Source of the DNA: Tenuibacillus multivorans
GTDB taxonomy: Bacteria > Bacillota > Bacilli > Bacillales > Alkalibacillaceae
NCBI RefSeq assembly: GCF_900103915.1
Contig: NZ_FNIG01000006.1
Coordinates: 151,575-215,574, forward strand
Direction: 5' to 3'
Length of the DNA stretch: 64,000 nt
Position numbers and translations under genes: made by a program. The notes under the pieces are model-generated. The model worked only from the letters and a program-made list of their open reading frames with translations, ran no database searches and was not told the DNA's origin. Shown here piece by piece: positions 54,796 through 63,651 of this stretch; within the stretch, counting starts at the first letter, position 1, and each line of letters opens with the position of its first letter.

Positions 54796-55770
54796 TCAAT
54801 TGTTTGTTACGGCGTGGTTTGCGATAAACCGACTATGACCATGGTCAATCACTTCTGTAATTTGACCAGTATCAATCAAATAATCCAATTGCCCAACAGT
54901 TTCGGACATCGTCAAGCCGAATTGCGATTGATAATGTTTTGGAAATAAAAATTGACAGATCTCAAAAGGTGTTGCAGGTCCTTTTTGGATAAAATCTAAT
55001 ACCTTATGTGCCCGCTTTTCCTGTTTAACCAAGCGTTCTTTTATTAGTGGCTCGTGACCTGTAAAAATCTCACCGTGCCCAGGGTATATATTAGAAAATT
55101 GATAATCTAATACCTTTCTCATTGAATCTCGGTAGTGTAATAATGGCTTTGGTCGTTCTGATCCAGGCTTAACAGGCGGCTCCAATAACGGGTTAGATGA
55201 TATATGCTTCAATAAGAAATCACCTGCCAACAACGCTTGAGTTTCTGGATTGTAGAACGATAAGTGACTTTCTGCATGACCTGGTGTTTCAAGTGTGATA
55301 AACGATTCTAATCCGGGTATTTTATCACCCTCTGTTAAGACATGTGTTAGCTCACTAGTCGTTGTAAATTTGAATGATTGTTTTACCGTTTTCTCAATGT
55401 GCTGATATTGCTCTGGTACTCCCCATTGGTCGTAAAGTTTATTGAAAAAATTAAGGTAATGTTCAAAGTATGATTCATCACGCGTCAACCATAACTGCGT
55501 TAATTCATGGCCGTAAACACGATTGACATGATCTAGCTTACCAATAAAACCAATATGATCCGGGTGATGGTGGGTTAAGACCACTTGATCTATATCTTCC
55601 GGTTTTAAATCAATATTCTTTAACTCATCACAAAAAATGTCCCATGCTTCTTTAGTATTAACGCCAGCATCAATTAATGTGACAGTCTCTCCTTTAACGA
55701 CATAAACATGAACGTCTCCTACGGCATAAGGAGTGGGTAACGTAATTTGGTGTATATTCTGTTTTGTCAT
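54796..55770 (-). CDS. MBL-fold metallo-hydrolase
   Basis: 324 residues. The metallo-beta-lactamase metal motif THHHPDHIG is at 66-74, further ligands in ETPGHAESHLSF and the GDFLLKH and YPGHGE segments; a C-terminal winged-helix-like domain (about 250-320) resembles that of LACTB2-type hydrolases. Substrate unknown. ATG at 55770 follows GGAGG; an upstream in-frame ATG at 55791 lacks a site. Confidence 0.87.
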   Translation of the reverse strand: MTKQNIHQITLPTPYAVGDVHVYVVKGETVTLIDAGVNTKEAWDIFCDELKNIDLKPEDIDQVVLTHHHPDHIGFIGKLDHVNRVYGHELTQLWLTRDESYFEHYLNFFNKLYDQWGVPEQYQHIEKTVKQSFKFTTTSELTHVLTEGDKIPGLESFITLETPGHAESHLSFYNPETQALLAGDFLLKHISSNPLLEPPVKPGSERPKPLLHYRDSMRKVLDYQFSNIYPGHGEIFTGHEPLIKERLVKQEKRAHKVLDFIQKGPATPFEICQFLFPKHYQSQFGLTMSETVGQLDYLIDTGQITEVIDHGHSRFIANHAVTNN

Positions 55771-55839
55771 TTGTATGCCTCCAAGCTGCAACTGAATAGT
55801 GATTCATTTTTATTATACTACAAAAATTCGTTTTTAACA

Positions 55840-57477
55840 TTAAGATAAATCGGAATAGTTGAAGGCATAGTGTAGCGCATCACTAAGAATATCTGGTAGC
55901 TGACCGAATGAAAAATTCATCTCCAATCGTTCCGTCCATTGGTGAGCATCCTTTCCAAGTGGACCGATATTAGCGGATGGGACCTCTAAATCAGTTTTTA
56001 AACTATCTAAAAATGATGAGCCGATTTGTTCAAACGGCATATGACGGCTAAGCTCCTTAATATTGTCGTATTTGTGTGGGTCATGACCGATAAAGCTTAA
56101 GTCTGAAATACCATTAAAATAATTCATCGTCTTAGCGTTTAACTGATATTTATCCTTCATGTATTGCGTCACATGATCACAGAGATCTGTCACAATCGCG
56201 TCTGACCGACTTGATACAGCTGGATAAAACGGCGGACTATAAAACAGCACCATCATCGGTGCTAAATCCTTACACAAGTACGCTAAATCTTGGACTAATA
56301 ATGTACTGAAATCACGGTCTCCTTGCTCTCTCTCATGAAATAATAAATTTAAACGCCTCTCTACTTCATCCTCTCCGTGCCGTTTTACCGCTTCTTGATA
56401 TAAAGAATCATAATCTAATATCGACACGTTAAACTTAGCAAAGTCTTTTTCCTCCCCAATAGCCTTAGAAAAATAACTAGCCTGCCTCCGCATATGGTCT
56501 TCAATTTGATCCTTCGTTTTTTCCATAATGCGAATAAGTTTTTTAGAAATCTCATGAACGGACTGTTCCATCATTAGAACATTATACATCGAAACGGCTG
56601 TCACAGGCGTTTGTACAGAGTAATGGTCTTTTAAGTCACGGTTCATTAAACTAATGGGCGGTGGCGTTACTTCATCTCCCACTTTTTCCATTAACGTTTC
56701 ATTAAGTTCTAAATGGGTATTTAAATAACTAATCATTAAATTCGCATTTAACCCGTGAAATGGCTCACCCACATGTGTTTCCTTTCCGTAGCATAAGAAA
56801 CCCGGGAGAATTTTTCCGAGTGATCCTGTATACATATAGATATTGTTATCATTCGGGTATTGTCGGAACATTGGCTCACTGTTTAAACAGAGCGTATATT
56901 CTAAACCCTCTTCTTCTTGAATACGATTTAGTGTCGAGATAGCCTTTATCATACCAGCAGAATTAACCTCTTCATCGGGTACAGCTAATAATAAAATATT
57001 TCCATCCCATTCATCGTTCATTGCTCGTTCTAACATCGATAAATGCAACGTGGTACCAGCCTTCATGTCCATGGAGCCACGACCAAACAACCAATCGCCT
57101 GTCTTTAAATCATCTTGTACTTCTTGAGGTAATAAATCTTTTTGCTCGGTAAGTTCTTCGGTTAACTCTAAAGGATGGAAGGCTAAATTTTTAAACGAGC
57201 CATAGTCTTCTATATCAACGACATCAATATGACTGAGTAAAATAATTGTCTTTTTTGTGTTCGTATTTTTCTTAACTAAAGCGGTTAATAATTGTCGTCC
57301 ATCTTCTAAGGGGTCTGTTTGTAAATGGTGTGGATGTTCTTGAAAATACTGCTCGGACTTCAACAAATGATATATGTATTCGATAATGGCTCGCTCATCT
57401 TTTTGTCCTGAAATACTTTCATATTGCAATAAGTTACATAACAATTCTTTTAACTGATCTTTAGTCTGCCATTTCAT
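55840..57477 (-). CDS. M20-family peptidase, RocB/YqjN-like
   Basis: 545 residues. The zinc-binding LLSHIDVVD near residue 88 and GRGSMDMKAG (about 135), then VPDEEVNSAG with the catalytic Glu, place it in the M20 amidohydrolase family; the length and the long insert are those of RocB (arginine use) and B. subtilis YqjN. The specific substrate is unknown. Possibly releases amino acids or acyl groups in the cytoplasm. It stands alone upstream of the IS element. Confidence 0.85.
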   Translation of the reverse strand: MKWQTKDQLKELLCNLLQYESISGQKDERAIIEYIYHLLKSEQYFQEHPHHLQTDPLEDGRQLLTALVKKNTNTKKTIILLSHIDVVDIEDYGSFKNLAFHPLELTEELTEQKDLLPQEVQDDLKTGDWLFGRGSMDMKAGTTLHLSMLERAMNDEWDGNILLLAVPDEEVNSAGMIKAISTLNRIQEEEGLEYTLCLNSEPMFRQYPNDNNIYMYTGSLGKILPGFLCYGKETHVGEPFHGLNANLMISYLNTHLELNETLMEKVGDEVTPPPISLMNRDLKDHYSVQTPVTAVSMYNVLMMEQSVHEISKKLIRIMEKTKDQIEDHMRRQASYFSKAIGEEKDFAKFNVSILDYDSLYQEAVKRHGEDEVERRLNLLFHEREQGDRDFSTLLVQDLAYLCKDLAPMMVLFYSPPFYPAVSSRSDAIVTDLCDHVTQYMKDKYQLNAKTMNYFNGISDLSFIGHDPHKYDNIKELSRHMPFEQIGSSFLDSLKTDLEVPSANIGPLGKDAHQWTERLEMNFSFGQLPDILSDALHYAFNYSDLS

Positions 57478-57646
57478 CGTACAAGCTCCCCCTTTTACCT
57501 TAACGTATTGTCAAAATTTCTTAAGTAAAAACTTACGTTTTTGTTGATTTTATGCGTTTAAATACAAAAAAACTTGCCACCCCCCTGACTTTAGGTTATT
57601 AATGAGGTAACCACACACTCAAAAACCTAGTAAAGGATGTGACAAG

Positions 57647-58300
57647 TTGTTACCTCAAATTATTGCTTATTTACTTCAATATATCAAGTACCAAGAAAAA
57701 CTTATTGTAGTTTTACTTGGTATTGTGCTAGGAAAATCAGTGGCTAGAGCTCAATATGATGAGCCTGTCAACAAACCCTATCGCAAATTTCAAGTTGATG
57801 ACATGCCCATTATTGAAACACTTGAGAAACTGAATCATAAAGATTTACTTACTAACTATGAATTAAAACATGGCAAGCCATTAAAACCTGTTGTACGCCG
57901 TCAGAATAGTGTGGTTACGGTGCCAACAACCTTAACTTGCCCTAAATGTTCAGCACCATCTGAATATCTCTACGCCAATAACGGTCAACGAGGACAATAC
58001 AAATGTAAAGTATGCAGCTGTACATTTAGTAACCGAAATCGATTTCTAAAAGAAGCTCTGATGAAATGTCCTCATTGTTTTAAAGCCCTTGAACAAATTA
58101 AGGCCCGTAAAGAGTTCGACGTTTTCAAATGTCGAAATAACGCTTGTTCCTTCTATCAAAAGAACATCAAAAACATGACAAGCGAAGAAAAAGAGCGTTT
58201 TAAAAAAGATCCACAGGCATTTAAAGTACGTTACATTTTCCGAAAATTTAACTTTGATTTTAAGCCTTTATCTAAAGAATCACCTGTTAACCCCCCCTAA
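57647..58300 (+). CDS. IS transposase, N-terminal zinc-ribbon part
   Basis: 217 residues to the first stop. It contains a CPKC...CKVC ribbon (about residues 103-125) and a CPHC...C-R-N-N-AC ribbon (about 141-168), expected to bind the IS ends. The frame ends in AACCCCCCCTAA; the downstream frame continues the same protein in the +1 frame. TTG start at 57647 behind AAAGGATG, inside a GAGGTAAC/GTTACCTC hairpin that may limit translation. With one C fewer, or with a +1 ribosomal shift at the C7 run, it would be one 480-residue protein with the next entry. Confidence 0.75.
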   Translation: MLPQIIAYLLQYIKYQEKLIVVLLGIVLGKSVARAQYDEPVNKPYRKFQVDDMPIIETLEKLNHKDLLTNYELKHGKPLKPVVRRQNSVVTVPTTLTCPKCSAPSEYLYANNGQRGQYKCKVCSCTFSNRNRFLKEALMKCPHCFKALEQIKARKEFDVFKCRNNACSFYQKNIKNMTSEEKERFKKDPQAFKVRYIFRKFNFDFKPLSKESPVNPP

Positions 58301-59090
58301 GGTGGATCTTTCACGTATTTACGCATCGACTCATACATTAGGACTTATATTAACTTATCATGTCAACTACGGGCTATCAGCCCGTAAAACAGCCGCCATC
58401 CTGTATGATATTCATAATGTTAAAATCACTCATCAAACCATTTTGAATTACATGAACAGCGTAGCGCTAGTAACAAAACCTTTCGTGGATCATTATCCAT
58501 ATGACCTATCGAATAGTTTTTGTGGTGACGAGACTTACATACGTGTCAAAGGTCGTTGGCATTATCTATTCTTTTTCTTTGATGCTGTCAAAAAGATTAT
58601 TTTGTCATACCCTGTATCTCCTAATAGAGATACATTTTCAGCCATAAAGGCTCTTGATCAAGTCCTACAAAAATTCGATACGATACCTGAAGACTTAATG
58701 TTTGTCGTAGATGGCAATCCCATCTACATTTTGGCCCAACACTTTTTTGCCCAACACGGGATTTATTTTGACATTCACAAAGTCATAGGTTTAACCAATG
58801 AAGATCCAGTGTCAAAAGAATATCGACCGTTAAAGCAAATCATCGAACGTCTCAATCGGACATTCAAAGGAAATTACAGAGCCACTACTGGATTTGGATC
58901 CCAAGAGGGATCCGTATCACACGTGACCTTATTTGTTGCTTATTTTAATTTCCTACGGCCACATGCATCTCTGGAAAACCAAGTTCCTGTTACCATTCCA
59001 GAGCTTGAAGCATTACCAAATATGCCCGAAAGATGGACAAAACTAATATCTATGGCTCAGGATTTCTTGGTTGAGCAGCAAGGGGCCTAG
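58254..59090 (+). CDS. IS transposase, C-terminal DDE catalytic part
   Basis: Catalytic half of the split transposase; the first 16 or so codons overlap the upstream frame and are probably not used. The DDE residues are visible: D in CGDETYIRVKGRW, D in FVVDGNPIY, and E in IIERLNRTFKGNYR. A YFNFLRPHASL segment follows as in integrase-like transposases. It could be made only as a frameshift fusion (joined near 58297). Ends with a normal stop at 59090. Confidence 0.75.
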   Translation: MILSLYLKNHLLTPPKVDLSRIYASTHTLGLILTYHVNYGLSARKTAAILYDIHNVKITHQTILNYMNSVALVTKPFVDHYPYDLSNSFCGDETYIRVKGRWHYLFFFFDAVKKIILSYPVSPNRDTFSAIKALDQVLQKFDTIPEDLMFVVDGNPIYILAQHFFAQHGIYFDIHKVIGLTNEDPVSKEYRPLKQIIERLNRTFKGNYRATTGFGSQEGSVSHVTLFVAYFNFLRPHASLENQVPVTIPELEALPNMPERWTKLISMAQDFLVEQQGA

Positions 59091-59462
59091 CTTTTTTGTT
59101 TTGCAGAGCCCTTAATTAGCCTTCGGCGAAGCGAACTCTTGACAAACCGAACTTGACAATGGTTTAAAATGGTTAAAATCAAGGGCTTATTTAGCTTGCC
59201 TGCTTTTTGTCCCCTTCGCCCTTGTCATCCTTAACACAAACCATTGTCGTGTTTGTCAAGAGCGATGGCGGTAGCTTAAAGTCTTCCTAAAATCCAATTA
59301 TTTACTTTTCACTCAGTTTTCATAGAACTTTTTACACTACCTACCTTAAACATTAATGATTGACTTTTAAAAATCTTTACACCACAATCATAACAGATTA
59401 ACAGGATTTAAGTACGTTTAACTCTAATTATTATTAAAAGGGCTTATAAAGCATGGAAAGAG
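59091..59462. other. Non-coding stretch with long imperfect inverted repeat
   Basis: 372 bp without a gene. Arms at 59136-59165 and 59238-59262 share two perfect blocks, CTCTTGACAAAC / GTTTGTCAAGAG and GACAATGGTTT / AAACCATTGTC, with different spacers (7 and 2 bases). A second pair AGCCCTT / AAGGGCT (59107, 59181) is partly inside. A small CTTCGGCGAAG hairpin lies at about 59121-59131. Perhaps the right end of the IS or a separate small element. From about 59280 to 59462 the sequence is AT-rich with no recognised feature. Confidence 0.6.
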
Positions 59463-60194
59463 GTGTTCACGATTTCAACTCAAATCTTTGCTCATCGCGG
59501 AGCAAGCCGATATGCACCCGAAAATACATTGCCTGCTTTTGAAATGGCGCATGAAATAGGTGTTGATGGAATTGAATTAGATGTTCAATTAACTAAGGAT
59601 CTCATTCCCGTTATTACGCATGATGAAAATATAAGACGAACGACAAATGGGACAGGGTTTGTTCAAAACTATACGTTAGAAGAGTTACAGCAGTTTGATG
59701 CTGGATTTTGGTTTTCCAAGCGTTTTTATAATACACCGATTATGTCGCTAAATGAGTTTTTACATTGGGTTAAAGATAAAAACTTACTTATAAACTTAGA
59801 ATTAAAAACGAACGTCATTGAATATCCAACGATTGAAAAAAGGGTCCTTGAACAGCTATATGATTTAGATTTAATTAGTCGAACGGTTATCTCTAGTTTT
59901 AACCCACAAACGATTCAACGTGTACGTGAGCTTGATCATGATATTGAATTAGCCTGGTTAACCAAAATTCAAGTCAGAAGGATTCAGGACTTTATAAGTG
60001 AAATAGGCGCCAATGCTGTTCATATTAGATCCCGATTATTATCATCTAAAATGGTGAAATTTATGATAGAAGAACAAATCCCGTATCGGGTTTACACGGT
60101 CAATCGCGTGAGCTTAATGCGAAAATGTGTCACAATGGGTGCAGACGGTATATTCACAGACATACCAGATATTATGCAAATAAATAAATCGTAA
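59463..60194 (+). CDS. Glycerophosphodiester phosphodiesterase (YqiK-like)
   Basis: 243 residues, cytoplasmic type without signal peptide. GDPD motifs: IFAHRGASRYAPENT with the catalytic His, GIELDVQLTKD and VITHDENIRRT. Cleaves glycerophosphodiesters from lipid turnover to glycerol-3-phosphate. B. subtilis YqiK has the same length. The start is uncertain: GTG at 59463 has a poorly spaced site, whereas an ATT at 59472 lies six bases after AGAGGTG. No ATG is present. Confidence 0.9.
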   Translation: MFTISTQIFAHRGASRYAPENTLPAFEMAHEIGVDGIELDVQLTKDLIPVITHDENIRRTTNGTGFVQNYTLEELQQFDAGFWFSKRFYNTPIMSLNEFLHWVKDKNLLINLELKTNVIEYPTIEKRVLEQLYDLDLISRTVISSFNPQTIQRVRELDHDIELAWLTKIQVRRIQDFISEIGANAVHIRSRLLSSKMVKFMIEEQIPYRVYTVNRVSLMRKCVTMGADGIFTDIPDIMQINKS

Positions 60195-60212
60195 AAAAGG
60201 GAGTAATGCAAA

Positions 60213-61229
60213 ATAGCAGTTAAATTATTCGAACCAATCACGATTAACGGAATGGAACTTAAAAACCGAATTGTCATGTCTCCGATGTGTATGTATTCAT
60301 GTTTTGACCAAGATGGTAAGGCGACCCCCTTTCATATCACACACTATGAAAGCCGCGCAGCTGGACAAGCAGGATTAGTCATATTAGAAGCTTCAGCTGT
60401 TCAACCAGAGGGGAGAATTTCACCAGAGGATTTAGGAATCTGGTCAGATGATCATATAGAAGGATTAACACATCTCAGTGAACGGATTCATGCGCATGGG
60501 GCAAAAAGTGGGATTCAGTTAGCCCATGCTGGACGAAAAGCTAGGGTAAAAGAAGAAATCTTTGCACCAAGTGCAATTCCTTTTAATGAAAAAGCCAAAA
60601 CACCAACCGAAATGACGCAAGAACATATACATGAAACGATACAGGCCTTTCGCGATGCTGCCAAACGTGCTAAACAAGCTAATTTTGACATGGTTGAAAT
60701 CCACGGGGCACACGGTTATTTAATCAATGAATTTCTTTCACCATTAAGCAATAAACGTACAGATGAGTACGGCGGATCTCGTGAAAACCGCTATCGTTTC
60801 TTATCAAAAATTATAAAAGTCGTACAACAAGAATTTGATGGCTCTATTTTTGTACGCATTTCAGTGTCCGAATACCATGAAGACGGAAACCAAATGTCTG
60901 ACTTTATTTATTTTGCTGAAGAAATGAAAAAGCAAGGCATAGATTTAATTGACTGTAGTTCAGGCGGAGTTGTTCGTGCTAAAATTAATACCTTCCCAGG
61001 CTATCAAGTTAGATTCGCTGATACGATTAAACATGAAGCTGGTATTAAAACAGGTGCTGTTGGATTAATTAAGACAGGTGTTCAAGCAGAAGAAATCATA
61101 CAAAACGAGCGAGCAGATCTGATTTTTGTTGCTCGCGCGTTCTTAGCCAACCCATACTGGCCAAAACAAATAGCTGATGAACTTGGATTCGAATTAACTG
61201 GACCAAAGCAATATGAACGCGGTTGGTAG
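60213..61229 (+). CDS. namA: NADPH dehydrogenase NamA (old yellow enzyme, YqjM-like), apparent ATA start
   Basis: FMN-dependent ene-reductase that reduces alpha,beta-unsaturated carbonyls and nitro compounds. Motifs: [15 protein letters not shown], the active-site [14 protein letters not shown] and LIDCSSGG. The only ATG near the front (60252) would remove the conserved [11 protein letters not shown] strand. The frame extends up to an ATA at 60213, nine bases after GGGAG, giving exactly 338 residues, the length of B. subtilis YqjM. An out-of-frame ATG lies just before it (see findings). Confidence 0.9.
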   Translation: MAVKLFEPITINGMELKNRIVMSPMCMYSCFDQDGKATPFHITHYESRAAGQAGLVILEASAVQPEGRISPEDLGIWSDDHIEGLTHLSERIHAHGAKSGIQLAHAGRKARVKEEIFAPSAIPFNEKAKTPTEMTQEHIHETIQAFRDAAKRAKQANFDMVEIHGAHGYLINEFLSPLSNKRTDEYGGSRENRYRFLSKIIKVVQQEFDGSIFVRISVSEYHEDGNQMSDFIYFAEEMKKQGIDLIDCSSGGVVRAKINTFPGYQVRFADTIKHEAGIKTGAVGLIKTGVQAEEIIQNERADLIFVARAFLANPYWPKQIADELGFELTGPKQYERGW

Positions 61230-61255
61230 AACTGTAAGGTTAGGAGGAACGAACG

Positions 61256-62173
61256 TTGGAATTAATATTTTTAGGAACCGGTTCTGGTGTTCCTTCTAAA
61301 AAACGAAATGTTTCATCATTAGCTTTATCGATGTTACAAGAGCGAGATGAAGTCTGGTTGTTTGACTGTGGCGAGGCCACTCAGCATCAGATCCTACACT
61401 CAACCATTAAGCCAAGAAAAATAGCTAAAATTTTTATCACCCATTCACACGGCGACCACATCTTTGGGTTACCGGGATTACTCAGTAGTCGGTCTTTTCA
61501 AGAAGGAACCAAACCTGTTGAAATTTACGGACCAACTGGGCTAAAAGAATTTATTGAAATGAGTCTACAAGTCAGTCAAACACACCTGCAATATGATGTG
61601 GTTTTTCGACCTATTGAACAGGAAATGATATTTGAAGACGATCAATTATCGATTCAATGCATCAATTTAAAGCATGGTGTTCCGTCGCATGGCTTTATCA
61701 TTGAAGAAAAAGAATCCATTGGGCACTTGTTGCCAGATAAATTAAAGGCGCTAGGGGTAAAACCTGGCCCCATTTATCAGGATATTAAAAATAATGAAGT
61801 CATAACCTTATCTGATGGGACTGTGGTTTATCGTGATGATGTCACTGGTCCACCCATTCCAGGTCGTAAAGTTGCGATTTTAGGTGACACACACGCGACT
61901 GAAGATATTATTCCTTACATTCGCCAAGCCGATGTGTTTGTCCATGAAGGAACCTTTATAGAAGATGATAATGATTTAGCGAAAAAATATTTTCACTCAA
62001 CCAGTGTAGAAGCCGCTCAAATCGCACAAAAAGCTGAAGTGAAACAATTAATCCTAAACCATATTTCATCAAGATATCAATCAAATGATTTAGATGAAGA
62101 ATTATTAAATCTTAAAGATATCTTTCCAAATGTCATGTATGCGCAAGACTTTTTCACATATGCCATTAAATAA
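61256..62173 (+). CDS. rnz: Ribonuclease Z
   Basis: tRNA 3'-processing endonuclease. 305 residues of the MBL fold: LGTGSGVPSKKRNVSS at the front, the metal motif THSHGDHIFGLPG at 62-74, GDTHATEDI, and the His of HSTSVEAA near the end. B. subtilis Rnz (yqjK) is similarly placed after yqjM. TTG start at 61256, eight bases after AGGAGG. Cleaves CCA-less pre-tRNAs. Confidence 0.95.
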   Translation: MELIFLGTGSGVPSKKRNVSSLALSMLQERDEVWLFDCGEATQHQILHSTIKPRKIAKIFITHSHGDHIFGLPGLLSSRSFQEGTKPVEIYGPTGLKEFIEMSLQVSQTHLQYDVVFRPIEQEMIFEDDQLSIQCINLKHGVPSHGFIIEEKESIGHLLPDKLKALGVKPGPIYQDIKNNEVITLSDGTVVYRDDVTGPPIPGRKVAILGDTHATEDIIPYIRQADVFVHEGTFIEDDNDLAKKYFHSTSVEAAQIAQKAEVKQLILNHISSRYQSNDLDEELLNLKDIFPNVMYAQDFFTYAIK

Positions 62174-62186
62174 GAGAGGTGATTCG

Positions 62187-63557
62187 ATGTCGGAAATTCA
62201 AGAAATCGTTCAACATCAAAAATCATTATTTCGTGCCGGAAAAACGATGACATACACCTATCGCATCCACCAGCTCCAAAAATTAAAGCAAATGTTAGAA
62301 CGTTATGAGCCTCGAATTTATGAATCCTTACACAAGGACTTAAATAAATCGAGCTATGAAGTGTTAACCACTGAATTAGGTTATCTTCAACAAGAAATCA
62401 ACTATGCCATTAAACATTTGCGAGAATGGATGCAGCCGAAGAAAGTTAAAACCCCCACCTCTCATAAAGGGGCAAAAAGTCTAATTTATAAACAACCATA
62501 TGGTGTGGTATTAATTATTAGCCCGTGGAACTATCCATTACACTTAGCCATCGCACCACTTATCGGGGCGATTGCAGCTGGAAATACCGCGGTTATTAAG
62601 CCATCTGAATTAACACCCTATACGAGTGAGTTAATCGAAGAAATGATTGAAGAAACATTTGAAAAGAAGTACCTTACCGTCATCCAGGGAGATCAGGAGA
62701 TTAGTCAGGCTTTACTCGATCAGCCATTTGACTATATTTTCTTTACGGGAAGTGTACCAGTAGGAAAAATTGTCATGGAGAAAGCAAGCCAGCAATTAAT
62801 TCCCGTCACACTTGAATTAGGAGGTAAAAGCCCTTGTATTGTGGATCATGATGCGAAATTGGAATATGCAGCACGTCGGATTGTTTGGGGTAAATTCCTT
62901 AACGCTGGTCAAACATGTGTCGCACCAGATTATCTACTGGTTCATCAAAACGTAAAAGAAAAGTTAGTCCAGCACCTACAAAAAGAAATTGAAAAAATGT
63001 ATTCACCTAACCCAATGGAAAGCGACGAATTTACCAAAATCGTTAACGAACGACACTTCGATCGCTTAATGGCGTACTTAGAGGAAGGCAATATTTTATA
63101 CGGTGGGAAATCCGATCGAGATAATCGATTAATGAACCCTACATTAATGGATGCCGTCGATTGGGATTCCAAAATGATGAAAGATGAAATTTTCGGACCT
63201 ATATTACCAATCTTAACGTATCAGGAACTTGAAGAGGTTTATGATCATATCGAGCATTCAAGAAATCCACTTGCACTATATTATTTCTCTGAGAATGAAA
63301 GAAAACAAGAATGGATCACTAGAAACATATCGTTTGGCGGTGGATGTATTAACGACACTGTCATGCACCTGGGCACAAATCAACTGCCATTCGGCGGCAT
63401 TGGATCAAGCGGGATAGGAAAATATCACGGAAAATATAGCTTTGATACTTTTACCCATGAAAAAAGTGTCTTAAAACAAACAACCGCTTTTGATTTGGCA
63501 TTCCGCTACCCAAACTCAAAAGTCGGGCGAAAAATTCTAAAGAAACTTTTTAAATAA
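62187..63557 (+). CDS. Aldehyde dehydrogenase (class 3-like, YwdH-type)
   Basis: 456 residues. The Glu of LELGGKSPCIVD and the nucleophilic Cys of NAGQTCVAPDY are present; NAD-binding fold lies in the first half, with IISPWNYPLHLA and FTGSVPVGKIV. Similar to class 3 aldehyde dehydrogenases such as B. subtilis YwdH. ATG at 62187 follows AGAGGTG; an overlapping frame starting at 62130 is rejected. It starts 13 bp after rnz. The physiological aldehyde is unknown. Confidence 0.9.
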   Translation: MSEIQEIVQHQKSLFRAGKTMTYTYRIHQLQKLKQMLERYEPRIYESLHKDLNKSSYEVLTTELGYLQQEINYAIKHLREWMQPKKVKTPTSHKGAKSLIYKQPYGVVLIISPWNYPLHLAIAPLIGAIAAGNTAVIKPSELTPYTSELIEEMIEETFEKKYLTVIQGDQEISQALLDQPFDYIFFTGSVPVGKIVMEKASQQLIPVTLELGGKSPCIVDHDAKLEYAARRIVWGKFLNAGQTCVAPDYLLVHQNVKEKLVQHLQKEIEKMYSPNPMESDEFTKIVNERHFDRLMAYLEEGNILYGGKSDRDNRLMNPTLMDAVDWDSKMMKDEIFGPILPILTYQELEEVYDHIEHSRNPLALYYFSENERKQEWITRNISFGGGCINDTVMHLGTNQLPFGGIGSSGIGKYHGKYSFDTFTHEKSVLKQTTAFDLAFRYPNSKVGRKILKKLFK

Positions 63558-63651
63558 GAAATCTAGATTGACTTTAAATAGTTCTGTTTTGCAAAAAAAT
63601 AATCATGCATTATTAATTGAGCATTGAGTTGCTAGGCAATTTGCAATTCGG

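Larger units (their letters stand above)
57590..59280 (+). mobile_element. Insertion sequence with split DDE transposase, ends not resolved
   Basis: A transposase in two overlapping frames (57647-58300 and 58254-59090), flanked by short intergenic sequence containing hairpins. No clear terminal inverted repeats or target duplication could be found by eye, so these limits are approximate. The DDE part is most like the IS6 type by its DETYIRVKGRWHYL strand but the N-terminal zinc ribbons are not usual for IS6. Confidence 0.6.

Noticed and set aside
62130..62186. Longer N-terminus for the aldehyde dehydrogenase
   Set aside because: The extra 19 residues overlap rnz and the strong ribosome binding site lies before ATG 62187.
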